A stretch of 18,731 nt of DNA. Origin: Clostridia bacterium. Lineage in GTDB: Bacteria; Bacillota; Clostridia; Christensenellales; DTU072. How positions within the stretch are numbered: the first letter of the stretch is position 1; each line of letters begins with the position of its first letter. Below the pieces are notes generated by a model that worked only from the letters and a program-made list of their open reading frames with translations, made no database searches and was not told the DNA's origin. Shown piece after piece: positions 7,027 to 14,576 of this stretch. The stretch is taken from positions 1-18,731 of the forward strand of contig JAQVQU010000023.1 in NCBI GenBank assembly GCA_028701415.1, in the 5' to 3' direction. The position numbers and the translations under genes are program-made.

Positions 7027-7539
7027 ATGATTGGTGTAGAAAAACATAGAAGATGTGATAAAATTAAATTAATTAGTGGAGCAAGGGGAAAAATAGTGAA
7101 GGAAGAATTAATTGCCCCATGTGGGATGAACTGCAGTCTTTGTTATGCTTATCAGTTTAAAGAAAAGGATTTAAATAAGCAGGGTTTTCATAGGGCTTAT
7201 TGTCCAGGTTGTATTTCCAGGGGAAAACATTGCTTATATATGGGAAAACAATGTAATTTGCTATCGAAAGGTTTAATCCGATTTTGTTTTGAATGCAAGG
7301 AGTTCCCCTGCAAAAAACTTAAATCCCTAGACAAGCGTTATCGTACCAAATATCACATGAGTATGATTGAGAATCTTCTCTGTATTAGAGATGAAGGCAT
7401 AGACGGTTTTTTAGAACAACAAAGGAACAAATGGAAATGTCCGGAATGTAACGATTTTATTTGTTGTCACTTTGGGCTGTGTCTCAACTGTGATATTGAA
7501 AAACTTAAAAACAACATTAAGTATCGTTGGGATGAATAG
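7027..7539 (+). CDS. DUF3795 family cysteine-rich protein
   Basis: A protein of unknown function, 170 residues with 18 cysteines. IAPCGMNCSLCYAY (29-42) is the DUF3795 hallmark. The cysteines fall in pairs: 32/36/39, 59/62, 69 and 76, 87/90 and 95, 138/141, 146/147, 152/155. Such spacing fits zinc ribbons or iron-sulfur clusters; sequence alone does not separate them. The ATG at 7027 has GGAG six bases upstream. The GTG at 7096 (VKEELIAPCG), with a weaker AAGGGG site, matches the usual family start better, so the first 23 residues are uncertain. The next gene begins nine bases after the stop and its ribosome binding site overlaps the stop, so the two are probably co-translated. Confidence 0.85.
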   Translation: MIGVEKHRRCDKIKLISGARGKIVKEELIAPCGMNCSLCYAYQFKEKDLNKQGFHRAYCPGCISRGKHCLYMGKQCNLLSKGLIRFCFECKEFPCKKLKSLDKRYRTKYHMSMIENLLCIRDEGIDGFLEQQRNKWKCPECNDFICCHFGLCLNCDIEKLKNNIKYRWDE

Positions 7540-7547
7540 GGTGGTAT

Positions 7548-8029
7548 ATGAGATCGTATAAGTTAGCTATGGAAGAGTACAAAAATCTTTTATTAAAGGG
7601 AGATATTCAGTTTGCGTACAGGGGCATAATATCTTTTTTTCGAGGTTGAGGATTAACCTGAAGAAAAAATACCCTACAAACATAGTTAGTTCACTCTATC
7701 CTGGATATATGGACATGACATATTTTGCCGTTACTCCTATTGAGATTCACAATAAAAATTTGAAAATTGCAATTGTTTTTTTACACGAAAAAAATATCTT
7801 TGAATTGTGGCTTTGTGCTTCGAACAGAAAGATCCAAGTAGAATATATTGAGCTTTTTAAAAAGCTGAAAGTGCCATATAAAATTTCACGGGTTGAACCT
7901 GGCGTTGATTCAATTATAGAAAAGACAATTTTCCAGAGTCTAGATTTTGATAATTCCAAAGAAATAATAAGAGAAATTGAAACCCAATTAATGGATTTTT
8001 GCAGAGAAATAGAGTCTTTTCTATCATAA
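7548..8029 (+). pseudogene. DUF7000-like gene interrupted by a one-base frameshift
   Basis: Reading from the ATG at 7548 (AGGGTGG before it) gives MRSYKLAMEEYKNLLLKGDI and onward to RGIISFF, then RG and a stop at 7647-7649. In the frame one base back the protein resumes as SRLRINLKKKYPTNIVSSLY and runs to 8029 (LYPGYMDMTYF, KIAIVFLHE, NRKIQVEYIELFKKL, EPGVDSIIE). The two parts join into a contiguous 160-residue protein of the DUF7000 type if one T is added to the run 7634-7640, or if ribosomes slip -1 there. The function of the family is unknown. It follows the DUF3795 gene closely. The usual explanation is a mutation or a homopolymer sequencing error; the TTG at 7646 with no ribosome binding site is unlikely as a real start. 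Family name is from memory. Confidence 0.75.
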
Positions 8030-8039
8030 ATTTTTTTAA

Positions 8040-8069
8040 GAAGGGCATAATTTTTCGCTCTTCCCTTTT
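8040..8069 (+). terminator. Probable terminator after the DUF3795-DUF7000 pair
   Basis: GAAGGGC (8040-8046) can pair with GCTCTTC (8057-8063), with one G-U pair and a ten-base loop, followed by CCTTTT. The T-tract is short, so this is moderate. Confidence 0.45.
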
Positions 8070-8118
8070 ATAAAAATAATAAAAAAGATGCATAAGTTAT
8101 AACGAAATATTCTATTTG

Positions 8119-8127
8119 TGGTATTAT
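8119..8127 (+). promoter_or_regulatory. Extended -10 promoter of the flavodoxin gene
   Basis: TGG followed by TATTAT (8122-8127) forms an extended -10 just upstream of the GGAGGTGA ribosome binding site. The -35 region (TTATAA at 8097-8102, 19-base spacer) is weak. Confidence 0.42.
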
Positions 8128-8151
8128 AGAATTATATTTTGGAGGTGAGTT

Positions 8152-8571
8152 ATGAAATCATTAGTAATTTATTATTCATTTAAAGGCCATACAAAGACAG
8201 AGGCGGAAAAAATAGCTTTGGGGATAAACTCAGAGATAATTGAGATTAAAGAAGTTAAAAAAAGAGGAATGTTTAGTGCTTTTCTATCGGGATGCCCAGC
8301 AGCTTTAAAACAAAAAGGCTCTCCAATCGTGGCTCCAGAAGCAGATCTAACTGCTTATGAGAGGTTTATAATTTGCGCTCCTATTTGGGCAGGATATGCT
8401 GCTCCTGCGTTTAATAGCATCTTAGAGATACTACCAAAGGGATCTGAAGTGGAAATTGTTCTTTGCAGTGGTGGAGGAGAATCCCGAAAAGGCTTAGCCG
8501 GAGCAACTAAAAAAGCGGAGGATTTAGGACTGAAAGTTGTATCTAGCAAGGAAATAAAGACAGCCGTTTAA
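8152..8571 (+). CDS. Small flavodoxin-like protein
   Basis: Probable FMN-binding electron carrier, 139 residues, the size of a short-chain flavodoxin. The N-terminus has beta-1 MKSLVIYYS followed by the phosphate-binding loop FKGHTKTEAE (about 10-19), a variant of SxTGNT. AYERFIICAPIWAGYAAPAFNSIL (about 68-91) matches the second flavin loop, with Trp79 placed to stack on the isoalloxazine, and VLCSGGGES (about 103-111) the third. GGAGGTGA lies six bases before the ATG. It faces a ferredoxin-reductase/flavoprotein pair across a shared terminator, so it may be a redox partner, but it is not co-transcribed with them. An FMN-dependent quinone reductase-like role is the alternative. Confidence 0.85.
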   Translation: MKSLVIYYSFKGHTKTEAEKIALGINSEIIEIKEVKKRGMFSAFLSGCPAALKQKGSPIVAPEADLTAYERFIICAPIWAGYAAPAFNSILEILPKGSEVEIVLCSGGGESRKGLAGATKKAEDLGLKVVSSKEIKTAV

Positions 8572-8585
8572 GCGTATTTATTTTC

Positions 8586-8623
8586 AAAAAAAATGCCTTT
8601 GTCTAAAAAAGACAGAGGCATTT
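8586..8623 (-). terminator. Bidirectional terminator between flavodoxin and the reductase genes
   Basis: Arms AAATGCCTTTGTC (8591-8603) and GACAGAGGCATTT (8611-8623) pair over 13 bases with one G-U pair; the loop is TAAAAAA. Read on the minus strand the stem is followed by eight T residues (8586-8593), so it is strongest for the reductase operon. On plus the T-tract is only TTTCT. Confidence 0.88.
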
Positions 8624-8640
8624 CTAATGTTAATAGCCTA

Positions 8641-9846
8641 TTATCTAGGAAGTTCTATCTCTAAATCGGAGATTGGATAAGAAGAACAAATGTGAATAAA
8701 TCCTAGTTTTTTATCGGCCGCGCGTCTTCCATCTCCATCAGGCACGATAAAAACCTCTCCCGAAATTAATTTACTTCTGCAGAAACCACACTCTCCACTT
8801 CTGCATTTTGAGGGGGCAATAATTCCAGATTTTTCAAGGGAAACGAGGATGCTGTCATTTGAGTTTGCGATTATTTGGGTGTTTCCTCCAAAGTAATTGA
8901 CCTTAAGTTGATAAAATTTATTGAGGTGCTCAACAGGATATCCATTGACCATTTCAATTCGTTTTACTTCCCCAAAAAGTTCTCTTCTTACATATTTTTG
9001 AGGTATATTAAGAGAGGATATTTCTTTAGAAACAAAGTTATACATCGCCTGGGGACCACAGATAAACACAGAATAGGGGGAATCTTTAGCAGAATACTTT
9101 TTGATTAAGGTTGAGGTAATGAATCCGTTTTCAAAGTTATCCTTTTTCTCATCACTTAGCACGTATACTATTTTTAACTTCCCATTTGCTAATTTTTCTA
9201 ATCTCTCAAACTCATTTTTAAAAAGAATATCGCACTCTTTGCAACTTCCGTAGAGGAGAGTTAAATTGAAGTCTTCCTCCCCTTCGGCAATGGCCTTTGC
9301 CATTGATAAGAAAGGAGTAACTCCGCTACCTCCACAAATCCCAGTGACAAACCGGGCATCGCGAATAGGTTCGTAATAGAAATTTCCTTCAGGTGAAGAC
9401 ACTTCTATACTATCTCCTTCTTTCCAATTGTCCAGTGCCCATTTTGAAAAAAATCCCTCATCAGTTCCTTTTATACTAATTGAATAGAACCCTTTTAGGG
9501 AGTCATTTGGTGAGGAAGAGATAGAATATGGACGGGTGAAAACAGAGTCACCGATTCTAAGTCTTAAGCTAACGTATTGACCAGCTCTAAAAAATGCAGG
9601 AGAACCTCCTCCGGACATCCTTAGAACAAATGTTTTAACCTTTGGAGATTCAGGGATAATTTCAGAAATCTTCATAAACTGTGTTTTAGGGTGGAGTAAG
9701 AGGGCATTCTTATTTACCTCAGAAGGAATAATCGGAGTTGTCTTTGCCGCATTTATTTTTTGAGTGCGCTTTTTAACCATTTTTGAGAAAGCAATAATGT
9801 CAAGCAGTCCAATTGGTTTAATTTTTACATTTAATTTTTTATCCAT
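8641..9846 (-). CDS. FAD/NAD(P)H-dependent reductase with C-terminal [2Fe-2S] ferredoxin domain
   Basis: Electron-transfer protein that takes hydride from NAD(P)H through FAD to a [2Fe-2S] centre. Domain order in 401 residues: a basic N-terminal extension (1-50), an FNR-type FAD domain with RPYSISS (105-111), an NAD(P) domain with GICGGSGVTPFL (169-180) and CGPQAMY (263-269), and a plant-type ferredoxin domain (about 312-400) with cluster ligands Cys348, Cys353, Cys356 (CRSGECGFC) and Cys387. This order matches reductase components of the HCP-reductase or oxygenase-reductase type. It overlaps the end of the CrtI-like gene by eight bases, with GGAGG inside that gene, so the two are translationally coupled. 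By context it should supply electrons to that flavoprotein. The final acceptor is inferred, not shown. Confidence 0.9.
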   Translation of the reverse strand: MDKKLNVKIKPIGLLDIIAFSKMVKKRTQKINAAKTTPIIPSEVNKNALLLHPKTQFMKISEIIPESPKVKTFVLRMSGGGSPAFFRAGQYVSLRLRIGDSVFTRPYSISSSPNDSLKGFYSISIKGTDEGFFSKWALDNWKEGDSIEVSSPEGNFYYEPIRDARFVTGICGGSGVTPFLSMAKAIAEGEEDFNLTLLYGSCKECDILFKNEFERLEKLANGKLKIVYVLSDEKKDNFENGFITSTLIKKYSAKDSPYSVFICGPQAMYNFVSKEISSLNIPQKYVRRELFGEVKRIEMVNGYPVEHLNKFYQLKVNYFGGNTQIIANSNDSILVSLEKSGIIAPSKCRSGECGFCRSKLISGEVFIVPDGDGRRAADKKLGFIHICSSYPISDLEIELPR

Positions 9847-11386
9847 TCTGTTTTCCCTCCTTTATGTCTTTGACTGTGAGTAAAGCAGAGGTTTCGCCAC
9901 TCATATAAGCAGAACTATAGCCAAGAGTTCTAAATGCCGCTCCACCTACAAATCTCAGTCCTTTTATTAACACATCACTTTCCATCATCATCATTCTAGG
10001 GAGAATTGAGTCCCAAGAATCGGTTTCATATCCGTAAATCGATCCTCTAAATGCCCCAGTATATCGAGCAAAGGTTAAGGGGGAGGCTATTTCGATTTCT
10101 TCGATGGAGTCTTTAATCTTGATACCAGTACTTTGTTCAAAATAATTAATCAAATTTAAAGCTATTCGGTTTTTCTCTTTTACATAATCCTCTGGCTTAA
10201 CATCCTCCCAGCTGTCTTCTGCAAAAAGAGTTGTGAAAGACATAATGCTTGTTCCCTTGGGAGAACAGTCTGGTATAACATTGTTTAAACAGACTGTCGC
10301 TTGGAGGAGAGGGTTATCTCTATTTTTCATGCTATTATATAGTTTTGTTGTATCCATAGTTGGATATATGAAGTAGCTGTAGTCCTTAAGTCCCAATTCT
10401 TCTTTGGTTTTGTTGAGACCTAAGTAAATACAAAAAGCTGCAGGAGCAACCCTTCTTGCGTTTAAGGATTTTTTTGCAAACTCTGGGGTTTCCTCAGAGG
10501 GTTTTATCATTGAGGAATAAACTAGATGAGGGGAGGCATTTGAAATAATATGCTTACAACCGATTTCTAAGCCTGAATCAGTTAAAACACCCTTAACAGC
10601 TCCATCCTCGACAAGTATCTTCTCCACTTTTGTGTTGTATAAAATTTCTCCTCCAAAGTGTCTAATTCTATCTTCTAGAGCAGTTGATATTTCGTGAGAA
10701 CGATTCTTTGCAACATAAGCTCCTTTCTCCATAAACTTTATAAACATTGCGGCAAAGAGGGGAAAGTTAATTCTATCAGCACTTATGCCTATGTAACACC
10801 AATAAGCGTTAAGTATGCCCTTAATATTTTCTGGTATCTTCATTGCTTTTTCGACAGTTTCTAAAGAATAGGTTGCTGTCCTTAAAAAGTTTGGATAATC
10901 TTGCATCAATTTCTTTTTATCAGGGTGTCCCTTGGATTCAGCAAGATAATTCAATGCTGAGTTTACTTCTTTGCATAATGCAAAGAACTCTTCAGTTTTC
11001 GGTCTGCTTCCAGGCAGATATTCCTCCATTTTATCAATAAAATCTTTTTCCCCAAATGGCATCGTAACATCAACTTTTTCACTCTCATTAGTTACTATGA
11101 GTCTGTATGCATCTGGGACTGGATACCATTCAATCTCTGCTCCAAGATCTTTAAATAACTTACCGCAGTTTCCGAGATCATCTTTTGGACCTATATCACA
11201 AAGTTCATGGAGTGCTGGCTCAAATTCAAATCTTCCTCTAGTAAAGCTTGATGCAAAGCCTCCAGGAAGATTGTGTTGTTCAATGAGCAAGACTCTTAAT
11301 CCTTGTTTGGCTGCAACTGCTGCAGCTACAAGGCCTCCATTCCCTGCTCCAATTATTATTGCATCATAAAAATGGGACTTAACCAT
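9839..11386 (-). CDS. CrtI/RetSat-type FAD-dependent oxidoreductase
   Basis: Flavoprotein of the phytoene desaturase / all-trans-retinol saturase superfamily, 515 residues, the expected length. Visible are the N-terminal FAD motif IIGAGNGGLVAAAVAAKQG (11-29), Glu36 in LLIEQHNLPGGFASSF (ribose contact, then PGG), and a C-terminal FAD motif GLRFVGGAAFRTLGYSSAY. No signal peptide or carotenoid cluster is nearby. Desaturases use oxygen or quinone, whereas saturases need a reductant; the overlapping reductase gene favours reduction of a double bond. The substrate is unknown. The start is supported by AGGGGG eight bases before the ATG. Its own promoter lies upstream, and the pair ends at a strong terminator, so it forms a two-gene operon. 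Confidence 0.86.
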   Translation of the reverse strand: MVKSHFYDAIIIGAGNGGLVAAAVAAKQGLRVLLIEQHNLPGGFASSFTRGRFEFEPALHELCDIGPKDDLGNCGKLFKDLGAEIEWYPVPDAYRLIVTNESEKVDVTMPFGEKDFIDKMEEYLPGSRPKTEEFFALCKEVNSALNYLAESKGHPDKKKLMQDYPNFLRTATYSLETVEKAMKIPENIKGILNAYWCYIGISADRINFPLFAAMFIKFMEKGAYVAKNRSHEISTALEDRIRHFGGEILYNTKVEKILVEDGAVKGVLTDSGLEIGCKHIISNASPHLVYSSMIKPSEETPEFAKKSLNARRVAPAAFCIYLGLNKTKEELGLKDYSYFIYPTMDTTKLYNSMKNRDNPLLQATVCLNNVIPDCSPKGTSIMSFTTLFAEDSWEDVKPEDYVKEKNRIALNLINYFEQSTGIKIKDSIEEIEIASPLTFARYTGAFRGSIYGYETDSWDSILPRMMMMESDVLIKGLRFVGGAAFRTLGYSSAYMSGETSALLTVKDIKEGKQNG

Positions 11387-11418
11387 AAAAAATACCCCCT
11401 ATCACTTATCATACTTAT

Positions 11419-11447
11419 ATAGTAAATCTTTTATATCTTTGTTTCAA
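11419..11447 (-). promoter_or_regulatory. Promoter of the flavoprotein-reductase operon
   Basis: On the minus strand TTGAAA (11442-11447) and TACTAT (11419-11424) are 17 bases apart. The predicted start near 11412 leaves a leader of about 25 bases with AGGGGG. Confidence 0.5.
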
Positions 11448-11653
11448 GGTTAATATAAAAATTTCCGTTTAAACACTAAACATATTATCTAAAAGATAAT
11501 AAACAAGAGGAAAACCTCCCAGCAGCAGGGTCGCGTATTTGAAATGAATACCATTACTGGAAAGAAATAAGATAATACTATAAACACTTTTTGAAGGACA
11601 GGGAAAATTAATGCTTATTAACTAAGTTCCTTGCATATTTAAAGGGAGGTTTA
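11448..11653. other. Divergent intergenic region with a 17-bp palindrome
   Basis: Non-coding stretch between the flavoprotein operon and holA. It holds ATTATCTAAAAGATAAT (11484-11500, perfect 7-bp arms, centre AAA), which could be an operator or a short hairpin, then GAGG-AAAA-CCTC (11507-11518). No gene or recognisable riboswitch is seen. Confidence 0.35.
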
Positions 11654-11682
11654 TTGATAAAAAAGCTAGATTGTAGTATAAT
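11654..11682 (+). promoter_or_regulatory. Strong promoter of holA, implying a leaderless mRNA
   Basis: TTGATA (11654-11659), exactly 17 bases, then a perfect TATAAT (11677-11682). The ATG of holA begins at 11690, eight bases after the -10, so transcription should start at or within a base or two of the start codon. The -35 coincides with a TTG that has GGGAGG four bases before it, an alternative translation start on a longer transcript. Confidence 0.7.
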
Positions 11683-11689
11683 TTTTACT

Positions 11690-12631
11690 ATGAAAGCTGA
11701 GGAATTTAATCTAAAAAATTTTAATAAAGGCGCCTTTATTATCGAAGGCACAGACACTTATTGGAGAGATAAAATACTCAAAGAGTTTTGTTCCTTGGTT
11801 CCTGAAGAATATAAGTCATTCAACCTAAAACAACTTGATAAAATAGATTCTTATTCTTCTTTAAGAGATTCACTAATTACTTTCTCAATGTTTCCTTCTC
11901 CTTCGGTCATTCTCTCCTACGATGAAAAGTTTGAGGATAAGGGAGATGAATCTTATTCAAAGGTCATAAAAGATATCGATGATGATATATATTTTGTTGT
12001 AGTTTACTACAGTAAGATTTCTTCCCAATTAATGAAGTCTTTTACTGTAATTGAGTGCGTTAAAACCTCACCTCAAGTAATCAATCGTGTTGCAATGAAT
12101 GCACTAGGGGAGAATCAAATAGATAAGGCAGCACTCGATTTATTAATTAGATATTGTAATTCAGATCTTTCAAGAATTCTTATGGAAATAAATAAACTCA
12201 TTAGTTATACTGATGGAAAAAAAATATCGTTAAATGATGTAGAAATTAATGTAGCAAATGACATAGATGATGCGATCTTTGAGCTTTCAGATGCAATTTC
12301 TTCTAGGAGAAATAACCGAGCTAAAGAATTAGTTGATAGGTTTTTAGAAAGAGGTTATAACTATAGTGCCTTGTTGTCTCTACTAACAAACCATTACAGG
12401 AGGATCTTTCATTCTGCGTTATCCCCCCTGTCAGATTTGGATCTTTCGAAAGTACTTGGGGTTAAAGAGTACGCAATAAAAAAATCAAGAATTATTGGCT
12501 CAAAGTACACAAAATTAAGGCTTAAAGATATTATGGATATGTTGATTGATACAGATTTTTGTTTCAAGTCGGGAAAGATGACAGATGAGACTGCTTTTAA
12601 AACGCTGTTTTCTAGATTAATAGCGCTTTAA
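11690..12631 (+). CDS. holA: DNA polymerase III delta subunit
   Basis: Delta subunit of the clamp loader; with delta-prime and tau/gamma it opens the beta clamp for chromosomal replication. From the ATG the protein has 313 residues, slightly below the usual 330-345. It shows the family pattern: an early strand plus EGTDTYWRDKIL (about 20-31, equivalent to the YLLYGEEEYL region), ALDLLIRYCNSDLSRILMEINKLISY at about two thirds of domain II, DDAIFELSDAISSRRNNRAKELVDRFLERG, and a C-terminal helical collar with LLTNHYRRIF and DETAFKTLFSRLI. Like other delta proteins it lacks Walker motifs. The start at 11690 fits both family alignment and promoter position; the TTG at 11654 would add twelve residues. 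It is not beside comEC or rpsT here. Confidence 0.9.
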   Translation: MKAEEFNLKNFNKGAFIIEGTDTYWRDKILKEFCSLVPEEYKSFNLKQLDKIDSYSSLRDSLITFSMFPSPSVILSYDEKFEDKGDESYSKVIKDIDDDIYFVVVYYSKISSQLMKSFTVIECVKTSPQVINRVAMNALGENQIDKAALDLLIRYCNSDLSRILMEINKLISYTDGKKISLNDVEINVANDIDDAIFELSDAISSRRNNRAKELVDRFLERGYNYSALLSLLTNHYRRIFHSALSPLSDLDLSKVLGVKEYAIKKSRIIGSKYTKLRLKDIMDMLIDTDFCFKSGKMTDETAFKTLFSRLIAL

Positions 12632-12688
12632 TACTAAAGTTTATAATCGAGCCTGACAAATACAGATTTTCTCAAGGAGTAAAAACAA

Positions 12689-13468
12689 GTGGAAAAGTTA
12701 AAACAAGTAAGAGATAAGTTTAATAAAATACCCCAAATATTTATATACTTTATTGTCATAGCTGCTTGTGCTTATGCAAGCATTCCATCCGTTTTTGTTG
12801 TGGATCAATACTTAGCCGATTTAGGGCTTGATTATACTATGACTGGGTTAAGCGCCGAGACTTTTCAGTGGGTTGCTTTTGTTTTTGGAGCAATAGTCAG
12901 TTGGGCGTTAATTGAGCTTGTAATAGCAGTCATACATAACATGAGTTCCAGCAGGAGGTTCTTAATACAGGGACAAAGCAATTTATTTAAAAATACAATT
13001 AGAATGGGTTATATTCTGACCCAGATTTTAATCGGTTCATACAATATGCTAAACTTTGTTCAAGATGAGGTGATTCGTTTGCATTTCACATTTGCCACGG
13101 ATATAGTTAGTTTCGTTGTTAATTGCATAGTATTCACCTTTGTGTATTTGCTGCTAAAAAAGGATGTGATAAGGGGAGACAAAGTTTTTTCCTTGTATTA
13201 TATGCTTTTTAATATTTATGTGGTATTTCAAATATTATCTAAATCTCTAACCTTCTTTTCAGCTTTATTCTTGTTTGATGGGGTTTCTATGGCTGAAAAA
13301 GTATATTCTTCGATCAACCTGCTTTTAGTAATAGCTGCTTCAATTATTTTGTATATATTTGTTTACAAGAAGGCTCGTGAAGAACAAATAAGTTATATTG
13401 CAAACATCCAGGCAGAAGAGGAAATTAACAAGAACAAAGATGATATTTTCGGAGGATATGATCTTTAA
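12689..13468 (+). CDS. Multi-pass membrane protein of unknown function
   Basis: I do not recognise the family. The 259-residue protein starts with GTG, preceded by AAGGAG at a spacing of nine bases. A basic amphipathic N-terminus (MEKLKQVRDKFNKIPQ) leads to about six hydrophobic segments near 16-36, 60-83, 105-123, 132-156, 168-196 and 207-227. A charged, presumably cytoplasmic tail (about 228-259) is rich in Glu and Lys and ends in DIFGGYDL. No enzyme motif, signal peptide cleavage site or transporter signature is visible. It lies 57 bases after holA and 263 bases before cdaA on the same strand, and its codon use looks like that of the neighbours. A structural or regulatory membrane role is possible; nothing stronger can be said. 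Confidence 0.8.
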   Translation: MEKLKQVRDKFNKIPQIFIYFIVIAACAYASIPSVFVVDQYLADLGLDYTMTGLSAETFQWVAFVFGAIVSWALIELVIAVIHNMSSSRRFLIQGQSNLFKNTIRMGYILTQILIGSYNMLNFVQDEVIRLHFTFATDIVSFVVNCIVFTFVYLLLKKDVIRGDKVFSLYYMLFNIYVVFQILSKSLTFFSALFLFDGVSMAEKVYSSINLLLVIAASIILYIFVYKKAREEQISYIANIQAEEEINKNKDDIFGGYDL

Positions 13469-13674
13469 TAATAAATGCTTAAAGATTTATAACTTATTAT
13501 TAACCGATAACAATGGTCTCTTTTCTTATAGATTTATGACTTTAAAAATAATTTCTACTTTTTTAAAGAAATTTGAAGCTAGTTAAGAGACTGCTACTTT
13601 CCATAATTATTAAAGAAATATTCGTTAAGGGTTCCTAAAGTTGTACAAAATGATACATTTTTTAAGTAATGTAT
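13469..13674. other. AT-rich intergenic region before cdaA
   Basis: No credible gene. TAATAATAA (13466-13474) and TTATTATTA (13494-13502) form a perfect 9-base inverted repeat of pure A/T around the stop of the membrane protein gene. No T-tract follows, so it is not a convincing terminator. Confidence 0.3.
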
Positions 13675-13702
13675 TTGATTTAAAGTATAAAAAGTGTATA
13701 AT
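13675..13702 (+). promoter_or_regulatory. Promoter of cdaA
   Basis: TTGATT (13675-13680), 16 bases, then a perfect TATAAT (13697-13702). The predicted start near 13709 leaves a leader of about 23 bases with GGGAG before the TTG start. The gene therefore seems to be expressed separately from the membrane protein gene upstream. Confidence 0.65.
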
Positions 13703-13731
13703 TTAATAAATTTGGTTTGGGAGACTTCACT

Positions 13732-14544
13732 TTGCTTTCGGCACAATATACTAATGTAGGAAGTTGGATAGTAGATATTATCGCTGTAATAGCGATAGTA
13801 GTTTCTATTATTATCTTTTTTATTCGCAAAAAGAGCATTCATCTTGTCTTGATTTATCTATCGGTAATATTAGGGTATATAGGGATTATTATTTTAGATG
13901 AGTATTATAATATCCCTGCTACCAGAGCTTTAGCACAGGTCTTTGCAATTTTTATGGTTGTCGCAGTTGGAATAGTATATCAATCTGACTTAAAAGTCGT
14001 GTTTTTTAATTTGACAAAAACAAGAGAGAAAAATGCAGATTTTGAGACAAGCGCATCAGATGAAGAACTGCGGAAGGCTGTGGATGAGATCATAGTCGCG
14101 TGTCAGTCTATGTCAAAAACACGTACGGGGGCATTAATAGTCATTGCTCCTACAACGGTTGCAAATCATATTCTTGAAACTGGGGTTGAATTAGGGGCTG
14201 TGGTGTCCTCAGCTCTTCTTGAAGCAATTTTTAATACTAGAGCACCTTTTCACGATGGAGCAGCTATAGTAAAGGGAAATAAAGTTCTTGCTGCGGGTTG
14301 TTTTCTTCCCCTTTCTCAATCACAAACAGTATCAAAAAGCCTTGGGACGAGACATCGTGCTGGTATAGGAATTACTGAAGAAAGCGATATGACCACTATC
14401 ATTGTGAGTGAGGAAACCGGAATTATTTCAGTAGCGAAAAAGGGAGAGCTTAGAAGATTTGTTACTCCTGATCGCCTAAGAGATATTCTCCACGAAACTC
14501 TTAGGATTTCCAGCCCATCTAGATATCGCTCTATTTCTAAGTAA
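13732..14544 (+). CDS. cdaA: Diadenylate cyclase, membrane-anchored CdaA type
   Basis: Makes cyclic di-AMP from two ATP; c-di-AMP controls potassium and osmolyte uptake and cell wall balance in Firmicutes. The 270-residue protein has three N-terminal membrane helices (about 12-31, 36-55, 66-83) and a DAC domain (about 105-255) with the catalytic DGA (175-177, in FHDGAAIV) and RHR (207-209, in GTRHRAGIG) motifs, both intact. The start is the TTG at 13732: GGGAG (13719-13723) lies eight bases before it, whereas a TTG five codons upstream overlaps that site. The gene ends at its own terminator. In most relatives cdaA is followed by cdaR (YbbR) and glmM; neither is present here, so regulation by CdaR would have to act from elsewhere. 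Confidence 0.95.
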   Translation: MLSAQYTNVGSWIVDIIAVIAIVVSIIIFFIRKKSIHLVLIYLSVILGYIGIIILDEYYNIPATRALAQVFAIFMVVAVGIVYQSDLKVVFFNLTKTREKNADFETSASDEELRKAVDEIIVACQSMSKTRTGALIVIAPTTVANHILETGVELGAVVSSALLEAIFNTRAPFHDGAAIVKGNKVLAAGCFLPLSQSQTVSKSLGTRHRAGIGITEESDMTTIIVSEETGIISVAKKGELRRFVTPDRLRDILHETLRISSPSRYRSISK

Positions 14545-14576
14545 AATAAGTTTTTTATTCAAAAGATAATCTATAG

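Noticed and set aside
11501..11560. T-box-like AGGGT-GCG segment near AGCAGCAGGGTCGCG
   Set aside because: It lacks the AGGGUGGNACCGCG consensus, specifier stem and terminator, and the downstream gene is holA, not an amino-acid gene.
13398..13586. Open frame of 62 residues after the membrane protein
   Set aside because: It overlaps the real gene end in another frame, has no ribosome binding site and no recognisable content.
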